Below the pieces are notes generated by a model. It worked only from the letters and a program-made list of their open reading frames with translations. It searched no databases and was not told the origin of the DNA. Positions 24,921-38,003 of a stretch of 64,000 nucleotides of DNA are shown here, piece after piece. This stretch comes from Engraulis encrasicolus (lineage: Eukaryota; Chordata; Actinopteri; Clupeiformes; Engraulidae): NCBI RefSeq assembly GCF_034702125.1, contig NC_085857.1, forward strand, positions 52,282,913 through 52,346,912. Reading direction: 5' to 3'. Position numbers and translations under genes: made by a program. Each line of letters opens with the position of its first letter. Positions within the stretch are counted from its first letter, which is position 1.

Positions 24921-26180
24921 GCGCAGTAAATTAAACTTTTCCTAATAGATAAATCACACGGGCGCTTTAGTTTAAGGTTTGCATGTGAGCTATCCAATCA
25001 AAAAATGAAATCTACATTCCAGTGCCGTTTAGTAGCCTAATCGCAGTTGTAGTGATAAACTGCAAGAGGCACATGAGACTGGAGTTGATAAGCACAGGGC
25101 TCGACGGCCTCCGATCCACGGAGAGGTGTCGCCTACTGTTTGTATTCATTGTTCCTTCTTTCTTTGGACCTATAACTTGAGGGAAAACTCTGCTTCATCG
25201 AGGCAGAAGGCGTTTTCAACTGCTCAGATGCGCTGACAATGAGTCAGTGAATAGGCCTGCACATGTGTAAATTCTGAGCCTTGAAGTCTACTAGCTCTGG
25301 TGTTTTCCCTCAACCTCGCGCGCTCCTGCGCTACGAGCGTAGTCAGCACGTTGGCTGCGCAGGCAGACTGCTCACGGCTGCCTCCCTTCTCACCACACAT
25401 CGGGCCATTTCAATCTTCATTTTAACACATTAAAACAGCGATTTCAGACCAAATATTTTCAGAGATGATAGACAAGATGTTAAACAACAATAATTTAATG
25501 AAAAACCGATTTCAGGAAAACATTGCTTCTCGATCTATTTTCGCTCTTTCCTGAGAAGCGGCCAGCGCGACATCCGACGAGTTTTCCCAGATCGCATCAC
25601 ATATTATAGCATCACGGCATTATGATTCAAATTTTATTGGGAAACTACTAGTTGCGTTGTTTAATATGCGCCAAATGCACAGCCCACGGAGCAGCCCCCA
25701 CCCTCTCTCCTTCCCAGTTTGTGTCTGTGTATATGCGTCGAGTGTGACAGCAAAAAAAAAGTAACATTGAAATGGGGCTGCGCTTGTTATGAAGATATTA
25801 ACTGTCAACTAAAACCATTAAAGTGAACAGAAGAGAAACGCCCAGTGTGACTGCCCAAGAGCTGCGCAGTGTGCCCAAAGCCCGTCAAAGGTCTTGGCGG
25901 ACGGCTGCAATGTCCCAGTTTACACCAAGCACTATCAAAATGTCCTGGTTACAGACATTACATCGCCATCATCAAGTTGTTGTATTTCACAGTTGAATAT
26001 GGCTTCTAGTAATCAGCGTGTGTAGGATACAAGAAGTGTAGGCTACACACATTTCCTATGAAACGCAGCCAAAACGTGAGCCTGGTTCTAAGTTTTTGAC
26101 GGACGTAGCAACAATAACTAGGGGGCGTGGCTTTTGCGAAAGGTGAATTGGGCGGGAAACCGTCCAATCTGGCAACACTG
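24921..26180. other. hAT right subterminal region
   Basis: A CpG-richer stretch at 25300-25600 precedes the terminal part (CCTTTCGCAAAA on the minus strand at about 26130). No ORF of interest. A short A-run lies at 25752-25760. Confidence 0.45.
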
Positions 26181-27542
26181 ATGACAGTTGAGGAGGAGTA
26201 TGTTTTTGCCAATTTATCTCCATATTGACAGACAAACAAACAAAATAATTTGTGTTCTAGGGAGATGGGTTTGTCTGCTCTGTTTTTTCTCCTAAAAAAA
26301 GTGCCGACTTGTTCCCCTGCACTGTTGACCGTAACACAGTTGAGTAACACGGTTGACAGTTTTGAAAGTGTTCTTGAGCTATTGATCCCTACTAGGGATC
26401 CCTACTCTTGGTAAACACCACTCTGCTACACTTGCAAAAGTAGACCACCGAAACAACGTGTCCTTAGCATCCCTTCTAGGGATGGGAATTGATAAGGATT
26501 TCACGATTCCGGTTCCCTTATCGATTCTCTTATCGATTCTCAATTGTGGAAATTAAACAAACTATTAAGGTAAGTTAAGGTAAGGTAAGGTACCCGATGA
26601 TAGATTTGGTTGCAGGCAAAAGTAGCAAGAGCTTACACAGACAATAAAGTACTGACAGACAAAAAAACTTGCACCAACAGCCCAATACTAATGACAGTGA
26701 CAAAGGACAATTACAAAACAAAACAAGGACAACAAAAACAAAAAACATGACAAGCAGACAAGTGCTCCAAACAATAAATAACAATAAATATATAAATATG
26801 TATATAAAAACACACAGGGGGAAACCTTAAAATGTTGGACTCATGTGCTATTCAGTGTTTTAATAGCAGAAGGGATAAAACTGCATCTATACCTCTTAGT
26901 TTTGCAGGCTGGCATTAGGAACCTACGACCTGAGAGGAGAGGCTGAAATTCACCATATAGTGGGTGGGATGTATCATTTAACCCTATTCAGACTGGGCTT
27001 TTTTGGCATTCCTGGGCCTGCTTTTGCTAGGCAGTGCCCATGCGCACTTGGCCAGTTTGATGCATTCTGATTAGAATTTTCTAACCACAATGCACCAAAC
27101 TGGCAAAGTGCGCATGCGTGCTGCCTAGCAAAAGCAGCACTGCTTCATCACGAACATGCCCAATGTAAATAACTTAAAACTTACCTGATTGGTTGGTGCT
27201 GCTGCTACCACTGATTGAGCCCTCTGATTGGTTGCTTGGTCCCTCTGATGCCTGCTTATTGGATCTGGGTATTGTCAGATCAGCTCTCAACTCTCTGTGA
27301 TCTCACACACACACACACACACAAACATTTCCACAGTTTTTTAAAAAAGTATATTGTGTCATGGGATAAAGCCAAAGAAATGCTACACTCACAAAACGGA
27401 AAGAAGCAGATCATGACCCTCTCTATACAAGCCAGGCTACGCCCTCCTAGTGACACAACACCTACAAATATAGTTTTTCTCCAGAGAAAGCGAGAACTCC
27501 ACCCAGTTTGTTAGGAAGCAATCAACTTTGAACAGCTCCAAT
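26181..27542. other. Between the two hAT elements; hairpin at 27018-27139
   Basis: Repeat-rich non-coding DNA. TAAGG-rich words lie near 26570-26590. Words GCTTTTGCTAGGCAG and CTGCCTAGCAAAAGC form the arms of a hairpin (27018-27066 and 27089-27139). A short (CA)n occurs at 27304-27322. Confidence 0.55.
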
Positions 27543-27925
27543 CAGTGTTGCCAATCAGCCAAAGTCGCTATGGGCTTACTGAAAAGTCGCTAGATGACGT
27601 CGGCGCGCTGATCTACAGAAAATGTGCCCACATGCCTTCGTCCACAGTAGAAATAGGCGGTGCTAGTTACTTTTTGGAGATCAGAGCTAATCTGCATTCC
27701 TGCTTAACCGTGGGAAACACTCCTGACGGCAGCGCAGAGTCAGAATTATGTGGAAAATCAATGAATTTGTCACTGAAAATGCACGTTTTAAAAAGTCGCC
27801 AGATGCACCAAAAAGTCGCTAAACGTGCTAGTGTTGTAACTTTGTTATTAACCCACATTGCTAATTAAGATTATTAGCTGGGCCAATAAAGTAGTCCATA
27901 ACCCAATTTAATTAATAAGACTTAA

Positions 27926-28342
27926 AGGAGAAGTCCAGTTTTTTGAACATTAAGGCGAAATATGGCATCTGTCCTAATTATTTGTGTGTTTTATGTAGCA
28001 ATTTGTAAATTAAGTTTCACTTTCACTTTCACTTTCTTTCACAAAATGGAAAATAAAACATGACAGAAGGCATATTTTGCCTTGAAACTTGTTAGGGACT
28101 GCTAGTGAACACCCCTAACCACTTTGTGAGCTGTAGACTTTCGAAAACAAATGTTTAAGGTGATTTTAAGAACAGAGTTGCAGGTGCTCATAGACGGCCA
28201 TTCTAAAGCTGGTTGAGATCAAGTCCAAATCAGCCAAATAACAGAGACTGCAGCAAACATGAAATAAACGGTGAGGGGGACTCTAAAACATTGCAGACCA
28301 CTCAGAAAATGGTTTTAATGTTCAAAAAAGTGGACTTCTCCT
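27926..28342. mobile_element. TTAA MITE (417 bp)
   Basis: The ends AGGAGAAGTCCAGTTTTTTG and its inverse CAAAAAAGTGGACTTCTCCT give about 28 bp of TIR with one mismatch. TTAA flanks both sides (27922-27925, 28343-28346). Non-coding. Confidence 0.8.
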
Positions 28343-28346
28343 TTAA

Positions 28347-28975
28347 TCTGGGCTAATCGCCAGCTGCACAAGGATAACCACCTGCTGCTATCTGACTCGT
28401 GTATGTTTACCATTTACCAATTAATACCTAATAATATAGAAGTACTTGGATATTAATTATCACAAATATATACTTAGTTATTATTTAGTTCATTGGACTC
28501 AATCAGCCATAAGCATACATTACCCATCTTTGTGCAGGAGAACAGAGAAGAGAAACCAGGAAGCCAGGAAATCACAGGAGAAGACGAATGCCATTGCCAT
28601 TAAGATAGTTACATTTATTGTACATTGCAAGTGAGAAGAGCAATTCAGTTAACCCTTAGAATACCATAATGTAGCATAACCTAGTGCCTTTAGCATCAGG
28701 GCTTTAGCGCCCATCCGCCGAGCACCAAGCGCATCCCCAGTTGTCCCCAGCTCTTCTTCTAAGTGTGAGAACAGTTTGTTCTGAGCCAGAGCACGAAGCC
28801 CTGCTCAGAACCTAACCTCACCTATCCTTGGCCCAACCGTTCTCCTGAACTGCATCTGAGAAAAGTATTTAAACCCAACATGATGTCATCATGTAACAAA
28901 CATGGTCAAAGCATCAGTGCAGCAAGAAGATACATACACACAAACATGGTCAGCTCAGCCTCTAACTGGCTCTTT
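28347..28975. other. hAT interior, non-coding
   Basis: No ORF or repeat recognised except CAGGGCTTTAGC / GAAGCCCTGCTC-like short inversions near 28699-28806. Confidence 0.35.
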
Positions 28976-29601
28976 GTCAAATTAGTGGAGCAGTTAACTG
29001 CCCAGATACCCCATAATAGTTCACTTTGGTATGCAAGCATGAAAATTGGCACACGTGTTCTTTAGAATGCACTCTTTCAGCAGAGGGCGTTGTCCAAGCA
29101 AAAATCCAAGATGGCCGCCATTTTTTCAAGATGGCCACCTTCTCCAATTGAAAATAAGGCCAGAAATAGTTTACTTTGGTATGCAAGCATGGAAATTGGC
29201 ACACATGTTCATTAGAATGCACTCTTTCAGTAAAGGGTGTTGGTTGTGCAAAAATCCAAGATGGCCGCCAATGAGGGGGAAATTAGTTTCCTTTGGTATG
29301 CAAGCATGACAATTGGCACACATGTTCATTAGAATACACTCTATTGGCACAGGGCATTGGCGGCGTAAAAATCCAAGATGGCCACCATTTTTCAAGATGG
29401 CCACCCTCTACACTTACAAATAAGGAGAGGAATAGCTTACTTAATTCAAGGATTCAAGGATTCAAGGATTCAAGGATATTTATTTGTCATGTACATAGAG
29501 ACACTTTCGTGTCACTTGTAATGAAATGCATGGCCGTTGCAAAACAAGTGTGCAGAAGAAGGGTGAAGAAGAAATAAAATAAAAATAAAAATAAAAATGA
29601 A

Positions 29602-29603
<2 letters not shown>

Positions 29604-29657
<54 letters not shown>

Positions 29658-29658
29658 T

Positions 29659-29696
<38 letters not shown>

Positions 29697-29722
29697 TGTG
29701 TATGTGTGTGTGTGTGTGTGTG
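29604..29722. repeat. (TG)n microsatellite in the LINE 3' UTR
   Basis: Three TG runs separated by GGTGTGTATG interruptions. Confidence 0.95.
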
Positions 29723-29736
29723 TTCAATCAAAGTAA

Positions 29737-30708
29737 TTAGGAGGAATTCAGTAAGCAAATGGCATGAGGAAAAAAGCTCTTTCTCAGTCTTTCAGTTCTA
29801 GCTCTGTGACAGCACAGTCGCCTTCCAGATCTCAGTTTTTTAAATAGTCCATATCCTGGGTGTGACTGGTCTTTGAGAATGTTATTGGCCCTAGATAGCA
29901 CTCTCTTTGTGTATATGTCTTTCACGGCAGGCAGAGGTTGACGAATACAGCGCTCAGCAGAGCGCACTATCCTTTGTAGTTCTTTCTGTTCACGCACTGT
30001 GGCGTTTCCGTACCAGGTGATGATGGACCCTGTTAAGATGCTCTCCACTGCTGAGGAGTAAAAGGCTTTTAGGATGGGTGTGGAAACTTTGAACTTTTTC
30101 AACAGGCGCAGAAAGTACAGTCTCTGCCTGGATTTCTTAATGATGTTGTGTGTGTTGTTTGTCCATGTTAAGTCATTTGTGATGTGAACACCAAGGTATT
30201 TAAAGCACTCTACCCTCTCCACTGGTTGTTTGCAGATGGAAAGTGGAGTGTAGTTTCCCCTCTTTTTCCGAAAGTCCACCACCATTTCCTTAGTCTTGCT
30301 TACGTTTAGTGCCAGGTTGTTGTGCTGGCACCATTGTGAGATGTTAGAAACTTCGTTTATATATGCTTGTTCATCGTTATTATTGATCAGTCCCACCACT
30401 ACAGTGTCATCAGCAAACTTGATGATGGACTTCTGACTGCTGCTGGCTCTGCAGTCATGGGTGTAAATGTTGTAGAGTAGGGAGCTTAACACACAACCTT
30501 GAGGTGAGCCAGTGCTGATGGTGAGGGTGTTAGATGTTGTGCCACCCACTCTAACAACCTGCGTGCGGCTTGTGAGAAAGTTTAACACCCAGTTGCATAG
30601 AGGTAAGTCTAGCCCCAGTGACTTCATCTTCTTGACAAGAGTGAGGGGAATTATGGTGTTGAATGCTGAACTATAATCAATGAACAGCATTCTCACATAA
30701 TTACCCAA
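29737..30708 (-). CDS. LINE ORF2 fragment: reverse transcriptase, L2 clade
   Basis: About 320 residues stay open to a stop. RT motifs appear in order: A as [14 protein letters not shown] as [17 protein letters not shown] as KFADDTVVV with both catalytic Asp, D as [14 protein letters not shown] as FKYLGVHI. These are followed by the LINE thumb and C-terminal block ([14 protein letters not shown]). The endonuclease and the first RT motifs are missing because of 5' truncation, so it cannot move by itself. The frame happens to extend a few codons into the flanking array up to 30741; that part is not LINE. Confidence 0.88.
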   Translation of the reverse strand: MGNYVRMLFIDYSSAFNTIIPLTLVKKMKSLGLDLPLCNWVLNFLTSRTQVVRVGGTTSNTLTISTGSPQGCVLSSLLYNIYTHDCRASSSQKSIIKFADDTVVVGLINNNDEQAYINEVSNISQWCQHNNLALNVSKTKEMVVDFRKKRGNYTPLSICKQPVERVECFKYLGVHITNDLTWTNNTHNIIKKSRQRLYFLRLLKKFKVSTPILKAFYSSAVESILTGSIITWYGNATVREQKELQRIVRSAERCIRQPLPAVKDIYTKRVLSRANNILKDQSHPGYGLFKKLRSGRRLCCHRARTERLRKSFFPHAICLLNSS

Positions 30709-31140
30709 TGATGAGAGCTTGAGATTTGGCACAGATGTCAACTATGATCAATGTTTTGAAAGACGGGCATTGGTTTCAGTAAAATCCAAGATGGCCGCCA
30801 TTTTCAAGATGGCCACCCCTTCCATGTAAATAAGACCAAGAATACTTCGCTTAAAGATATGAGCATGAAATCTGATACAAATGTTCATTGGAATCCACTC
30901 TTCCAAAAAGAGGTGTTGGTGAAAGGGAAATCCAAGATGGCCACCATTGTTCAAGATGGCTTCACTTTCCACTTGTAAGTTGTAAGGCCAATAATAGTTC
31001 AGTTAAAGACGCAAGGATGAAATTTGGAACACATGTTCATTAGAATCCACTCTTTGAAATAAGGACATTGACCACAGGAAAATCCAAGATGGCTGAGATA
31101 TTTCATGATGGCTATCCTCTCAACTAATAATTCCTAATGT

Positions 31141-32639
31141 TGCCTGCTTTTAAGTACAGTTACTTCCATGGGAAAAAACATACATACATACATCTAAAAA
31201 AGGTTGGTTGTTTTTGACAAAACCTTGACAGGTGGAATATAAAAGGACCAGGCAGAGTTACACTTCACATCTGCAATTTCACTAGGCCTTGCACGCAAGA
31301 TCAAGCCTCTAGCATTCACACTTTCTACACTTAGCAAACTCTTCACAACTCTTTGCAATGGTTGCCTTCTCCATTCTTCATCAACCTTCTCCCATCTTCA
31401 GTCAGCTGGATTTTTAACTTCTGGCTGGCAGACTTGTCTTAACCCACACCCAGCCTGCTTGATTTGTTGCATCTTTAGTGTGATGTATCAGTTCAACTAT
31501 TGTTAAAGGATTTTCTTCACATAGTCTTATCTTTCTGGCAAAATGTTCATGTCTTGTATCATCAATACAATCTGCAGTACTGAACCTCCCAATCATGAAC
31601 ACCACTAAGTTACTTTCTACAGAACCCTAATGTCGTCCTCTCAATGTTCGGGGAAAGCTGGTTACTGGAGTGGCCTCTGTAAAACAATTTCATCAGTGGT
31701 TTTGAAGACTGAGACCACATCACAACTAAAGAACAACATGTCTTTGACCTTCTCTTGGCCAGCAGTCCTGTAAAGGTGGTGAATGTCAATCAATCAAAGG
31801 CTCTGACTTTGAGCACACATCAGCCACAGCTGCAGCACATGTATGCTTTGCTGAGTGGGGAAAATTGCCATTAGCACAATGGCATGGACAAATACGTGGC
31901 AATTGGCTTCCTCTTCGGGAATATGCATCTCATTCAGAAAGCGAGCCAAGTGCTTCAGGTAAATTTTATATTGTAAACTTTACATAACCAAGTTTGGTGT
32001 AGACATCTGAACAACCAAAAAATAAACCTGCTCTAACTTGGTCAGGACACTCTCAAAACCATTACAGTTCTCCTGGTCAAACCTTTTGACCACAGTCAAC
32101 TCAATGAGAGGTGTAGGAGGTGGTGTTACCAGTATAGCATTATACCTGGATTCCAATGGCTTTCCCTTTGTAAACGCGGTGTAGTAGCAAGGTCAAAAGG
32201 AAATAGCTGTGGGTTCCCTCAACTGGTCAACAAAGAGTTAAAAGAGCAGTCACTACAATACACTTGACTTGTCTGAGGGTGAGAAAGTTGGCTATTCTGG
32301 GGTATGTTGGCATTTATCTGTGGATATGTCCAGTTAAAATCCAGAAGATTGCTGAAAACTGGTAAGTCTTCAGGGCAACTGGACCTCCCGTCGCAAAGTT
32401 GAGAATGTCTCAGACAGGTGCAAATGCTAGCTTGGTCTAATTTACCCAGCCTCATGCAGTTTAACATGTTCAATTTAGTCTGTCTGATCCTATACCTGTA
32501 CATATTTCTGTTAAGATTCTAATAACTTCAAGTGTTTCTTGCCCTGTTATGAAAAAAGTTTGCTATTGCACGAAAAAATTGGACTTATACGATCATGCTT
32601 TTCGTTTTTCATGAAGTAATTATAGATACTATAAATCAG
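31141..32639. other. Unique centre of the foldback array
   Basis: It contains AATATAAAAGG at about 31238, a possible TATA box on the plus strand. Minus-strand ORFs of 63 codons (31414-31605) and 94 codons (32219-32503, with six Cys) match nothing I recognise. They could be eroded coding parts of the element. Confidence is low. Confidence 0.35.
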
Positions 32640-33606
32640 TTAACTATAAGGAATCATTGATGGAATGAAGCCATCTTCCATTTTCCTTTGGCCAGCACCC
32701 TGTTACTCAAAGAGTGGATTATTTAAAAAAAAAAAAAAAACATGTTGTGGCTAATGTCATGTTTGCATCATTAAGTCAACTAGGCCATACCGACAAGGGT
32801 GGCCATCTTGAATAAGAGGCAGCTACTATGGATTTTTTTCCATGGCCAACACACTGTTTTGAAAGAGAGGATTCTTATGAACATTTGCCCCATATTTAAT
32901 TCCTGCATCAGTGAGGTAAGTATTCTTAGCCTTATTTACAAGAGGAGAGGGTGGACATCTAGAAAAATGGCAGCCATCTTGATTTTTTGTGTTTGTCAAT
33001 GTTTTTTGTGAAAGAGTGCATTCTAATGAACACTTGTGCCTAACCACATTCTTGCATCATCAAGTGAACCATTATTGGCCTTATTTACAAGAGTCGCGGG
33101 TGGCCATCTTGAAAATGGTGGCCATCTTGGATTTTTACACTGCCAATGCCCTATGCCAATAGAGTGCATTCTAATGAACATGTGGGGCAAGTTTCATGCT
33201 TGTATACCAAAGGGAACTATTTTTTGCCCTTATTTACAACTGGAGATGGTAGCCATCTTGAAAAATGGCGGCCATCTTGGATTTATGCGCAACCAACACC
33301 CTTTACTGAAAGAGTGCATTCTAATGAACATGTGTGCCCATTTCCATGCTTGCATATCAAAGTGAACTATTTTTGGCCTTATTTTCAATTGGAGAGGGTG
33401 GCCATCTTGAAAAAATGGCGGCCATCTTGGTGAACAGTGAACGCCCTCTGCTAAAAGAGTGCATTCTAAAGAACACGTGTGCCAATTTTTATGCTTGCAT
33501 ACCAAAGTGAACTATCATCGGCCTTATCTGCTCCGCTAAATATGGTGATGGTCACTCCATGGTGTTGTATTGCCTAGACCTTATGTCTGTGGCCAATGGA
33601 CCTTAA

Positions 33607-33934
33607 AGGGATATGCCACTATTTCGGGGCTTAATACAGTTAAAATCTTTGGACAGGGTTTATTAAGGTGGTAAAGTGTATTATTTTTCATGGTAAGCGT
33701 TGTCTTGCTTTAAGACAAGTTAAAAGAGGGAATATGTCGCTAAGCTAGTGAAAGTCAATGTATCCAATGCTCCACGGATACATTGACTTTCACTAGCTTA
33801 GCAACATATTCCCTCTTTTAACTTGTCTTAAAGCAAGACAACGCTTAACATGAAAAATAAGACACTTTACCACCTTTATAAACCCCAGCCAACGATTTTA
33901 ACTGTAATAAGCCCCAAAATAGTGGCATACCCCT
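33607..33934. mobile_element. TTAA foldback MITE (328 bp)
   Basis: Near-palindromic along its whole length: AGGGATATGCCACTAT at the left, ATAGTGGCATACCCCT at the right, and a tight centre around GGAGCATTGG (33766-33780). TTAA flanks both sides (33603-33606, 33935-33938). Confidence 0.85.
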
Positions 33935-33938
33935 TTAA

Positions 33939-34480
33939 GTTACCAACTCAATAACTCCAGCCCAAGTGGCTGTGTGATAAACGACACCTCTGTAGCTAAG
34001 TTTACGACAGGGCAGCTGTCCTCTGGACTCAGCTAGGCCCCAGAATTACACAGAAGCACATTGAAGAGTAAATTACCTCTGAAATGAAGATATTCTACAT
34101 GTGAATATATTATGTTATTGTCCAATAAATAATTGTAAATATTAATGAAGAAATATAGTCAAATCTTCGTCACTAGAATGAGTTTTTTTGTCGCCAGGGC
34201 CCGGGATTCACTGTGGTCGGTGCGACCAGCCTGCTAGTGCTACGGCATTTAAATTTGTCATACACCAGCTGTCATGTCTCCTCCTCTCTGTCACGCATCG
34301 CTCTGGGGAATGGTGATTGGTGAAGCAAAGCGTAAACAGAGCCATAGTGCATCATGTATCATTTCTGGCTACCCGCCACTGAAAATGCATTGTGTGGTGT
34401 CGTGGGGAGGGAGACTGATTTGCCTCTCAGAAGACAAGCGAAATAGTCGCTAGATTCGGCCAGATTGAGCCTGAAAGTCG
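33939..34480. other. hAT-2 interior, non-coding
   Basis: GTCGCCAGGG and GTCGCTAGATTCGG words echo the subterminal repeats of the hAT element and continue at 39963 beyond the next insertion. Confidence 0.5.
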
Positions 34481-34929
34481 CTAAAGCCGGGCATACACTG
34501 TGCGATATTTTCAGTCGTGGGTATTAAGCTGCTGCTCACACTGCACGAGGAAATTTCGCGATTTAAAAGTCCCTATCTCACGGCTCACGTCCTCACACTA
34601 TACGAGCCGACGGTCAGATGCGAGCAGAATGGTCCGACTGTGCGACACGACACGCGTGTTTCCCAGGACTGCAGAGGAGGGAACAAGCGCACCTGAGGTG
34701 GAGATGAGGGCACGATCAAGAGCGAATCGCACGGCCCTATTAATTTGTGCATGTGTAGTGTCAAATCGGCTAGTAGCACTGCTTTAACTGTGCGATTTAG
34801 TCACGAGGCATGACCAGGATTTCAAACAGTTTTGATCTTCTTTTGTCCCTGAGATTGCATGATCGTGAGGCGAAATCGCTTGCCGTTACCCCATGTACAC
34901 AGTAAAAAAAGAACTGTTGTTTTTACGGA

Positions 34930-35260
34930 AAATTGCTGGCAGCAGTGGTTGCCAAAGTCTACCTTTAAACAAATAACGGTATATTTCCTTTTTACATTTT
35001 ACGGTAAGATTATGGCAGCAGTGGTTGCCAAAGCCTACCGTTAAATAAATAACGGTATTATTTTTTTACATTTTACGGTAAAATTATGGCAGCAGTGGTT
35101 GCCAAAACAGATTGGACAGATTATATTCAGGTGAGTTCAATTATAGAGTTACAATCAGACAACTGATTGGACTGATTATACTCAGGTGAGTCCAATTATA
35201 GAGTTGCAATCACAGACAACTGATTAGACTGATTCTACTCATTGGAGTCCAATAAACATC
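34930..35260. repeat. Tandem units at the left end of the TA element
   Basis: GGCAGCAGTGGTTGCCAAA occurs at about 34938, 35013 and 35088, each with TTACGGTA-type words between. Next to it GATTGGACTGATTATACTCAGG-like units repeat about every 53-55 bases (35107-35250). Confidence 0.8.
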
Positions 35261-35267
35261 AACTTAA

Positions 35268-37999
35268 GGCGAGACACGGCAGGTGAAATCATCGTTTTTT
35301 CATGCCCTGGTCAAATCTGAGATTTTGGGCTAGTTTGCATCCTTAACTTGTTGTCTTTCACACTGGTGTGAAGAAAATGTCTAAAAAACAGTATTAGATA
35401 GTTATTTTATTACATTTGGTAGACTTGCGCTTGTGATTTTTAGGTTGATTTGTCGTGTTTTTCCTCTTGTTACGCACAGTGTTTATTTGCAACCGTTGGG
35501 TTTTATATGCCTTCCGAGGTCTCGTTGGAAAGCTTGAGTCTTCCCGCATATAGTCATGTATTCCAAATAAGGATATTTCCGCTGTGTCAACCACCAATCA
35601 TTGATTTAGACAAGGCGAAAAAACCAGGAAGAGAAGGTTGAAACGAAATCCGATTGGCCGGAATGGGAGATTCGGCACTGTGATTGGTTCTAATCAGTCA
35701 CGTGTCACTCTCGGCTGCAGTGGATTATTTTGGAGTGAGGAGTTATCCAACGGAGCACTTTGTGTCTCCACTTCTTCAAGACGAATTGAAATTACAAGAG
35801 CCCGTGCTTACATGTAACAGAAAGCACGGAGAAACAATAAAGCAAACGACAATATATGTTTTAAAGTGAATTATTCGGTACGCTGTCGGCATTCGTTGGG
35901 CTCGCGTTTGCAATGCGTTGCCTACAGTTAGGTTACCCTCTCCTTGCAGCACAACGAAATCTCTGTCAGTGCGCGTTTGAATTGAATAATCAACGAATTG
36001 GTACTCATTGTACTGTTTATTTAACGTGTTGTGCGATGTAGCTCACAATTGACTCACATAGCCTAATAACCACTCTTGTATCTTGTTTTCGAGTGAAGTG
36101 CACAGGTAAACATGCCGAGGTTGTTCCGAGGTGAAACCAGCCTGGCGACTAACTCTGTGATATTTTTCTTCCAATAGACCAGTATTTCTTAAGTTAATGG
36201 ATATTGATTATTAGTCTATAATTGACTCCATTGGCACAGAAAAGATTACTTCCTTCAACATTATGGAAAGGGGCTTGTGTAAAAAGACTATCTTTGGATG
36301 AGGTAGTTGACCACCACGCATTGCAAAGCAGAGAGGCTGCTTGTCATCCTGCAACATGCTCACTTCCCAAAGTCAGTAGCCTACAGTGGATATATGAAAA
36401 AAAATGAAGCATGGGCAATAAAATACACCCTGCTATATATTTTAAGTGAAGTAAAAACAAAGAAACAAACAAAAGTAGAGCTTTATTCATTGGCCCAGTG
36501 GTGTGCACAGGCAGAGAAGGCCCTTTCATGAACAAACAGAGAAGTGTCCCAATTTAGTTGTAGCCTATCATGTGGGCTGTTGCCAATCACTGGCATCTAG
36601 CAAATAGAGACCATTACACCATTACAAGTATAGTAAAATAATCCTATCTTTAAGGGTAGCCTATGGGAAACATTCTGTTTGTCCATAGGCCGAAGCTTAA
36701 GCCAACCTTAACATAACCAAAAACTAAATAATAATTAGGCCTAGGGCCTATAGGCCTACTAAAACCATAGGCCTAATCATGATTAAAAATAAACATGGTT
36801 TATAACTCCTTGCTGTCACAAATAAGTAGGCCTATACCAGACTGTGTGGCTATTGTAGCGATAGGCCTATAGCTGTTCTGTCAAGTAGATGAGCTATATT
36901 CAATTTCAGCCTATTCATTCTCAATATTAAGGACCCTTTTGTGTGATCTTTTGGAAATATTATGGCCAGTAATACATGTTTAGAGAGGTCAACATGAACC
37001 TCTGATGCTATAACATCCATGGACCTACTCCACAGTTTGTGATTTTTAACCTGGCAGTTTCTGAGGCCTGTTAGGGCCTATTCTAACATATTGGTAGGCT
37101 ATATGCAAATTGGAGGACCAGCCATTCACTTCACCAGTTGTTAAGTGAAATAGTATGCTTCAAGTGCACAAATATGGCCTAGATATAGGTGATTTCACTC
37201 CAAAATTGGTGTAGTGAATGGCTGGAAGAAATAGGGGGTACAGGATTGCAACCTCGAAAGCCAGATCACTGATGATGGCACGGTACATGCCATGTGGATA
37301 CCATTAATGATAAAATAAAAATATTCACCTGTTTTAAATGCAATAGAGTTATCAGTTTTAGTGTAATACATGCATATATTCATCCTACATTCATCCTAAT
37401 GCCATTTTTTTATGTACGTTGTGGCTTTTACCAGAAATCTATGGATTTTTGCCATACAAATCTTTAACGGCCATTTTCTCAAAATGAGGTTTTCCTCACA
37501 CTCAAAGGCCTAAAACTCCACTTCTGTATGACTGACATACACCAAACTTTCCAGTCCTATTCCTGACTGTATATGGAAGATTCTGTCACAGGATTTTGTT
37601 GTTATATCATTCTAAGCCTGATTTATAGGACTTTTCCTCTTAAAATGAGGCGAAAAATCACATTTTCAGGGCTAATAGCAGTTTTTCAAGATTTTCTGGT
37701 GAACAAAATGAGATATCCATGAATCCCTGTGACAAAATCTTTTAAATAGCTGTAATAACACAATGAAAAAAGAATTTTGAGTCTAGCTCTTCCACATGTC
37801 AAGTTTTACACTTTTGAATATATATGCAAATTAGCGCATAATTAATTAAACATAGCCTAATTACCATATTTAAATATAAGATTTCAGAAAACTTCCAATA
37901 CATTTTTTTCTCCTATATGTATGAGTAATCCACTGGAAAAGTTTCATGGTGATATCTGCAAGTTATTTTTTTTAGCCTATTCACCTTTAGTGTCTCGCC
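35268..37999. mobile_element. Nested 2.7-kb element with TTAA duplication
   Basis: The ends GGCGAGACAC and GTGTCTCGCC are perfect 10-bp inverted repeats, followed by looser symmetry (AGGTGAA / TTCACCT). TTAA flanks both (35264-35267, 38000-38003). The interior is non-coding and TAGGCCTA-rich around 36730-36870. A partial copy is at 7278-7770. Confidence 0.75.
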
Positions 38000-38003
38000 T
38001 TAA

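Larger units (their letters stand above)
29437..30720 (-). mobile_element. 5'-truncated L2-type LINE inserted in the array
   Basis: The minus-strand element covers the 3' half of ORF2, a 3' UTR holding a (CA/TG) tract, and a tail of four 8-bp units (GATTCAAG on the plus strand, 29443-29477), as in L2-clade LINEs. Array sequence stops at AATAGCTTACTT on one side and resumes at about 30720 (TTGGCACAGATGT) on the other, showing insertion into an array unit. Confidence 0.82.
28976..33545. repeat. Foldback array of about 148-bp CCAAGATGGCC units
   Basis: The left arm (28985-31140, interrupted by a LINE) carries units with AAAATCCAAGATGGCCGCCA, a GAATGCACTCTTTCAG block and a TATGCAAGCATG block. 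The right arm (32640-33540) carries the same units reversed, with spacings of 148, 150 and 145 bases measured at GTGCATTCTAATGAACA. Outer ends share AGTGGAGCAG / CTGCTCCGCT. The 1.5-kb centre is unique. It is an inverted-arm element, class unknown. Confidence 0.75.

Noticed and set aside
29600..29760. Possible CRISPR-like or satellite array
   Set aside because: It is a plain interrupted (TG)n microsatellite in a LINE 3' UTR of a vertebrate genome.
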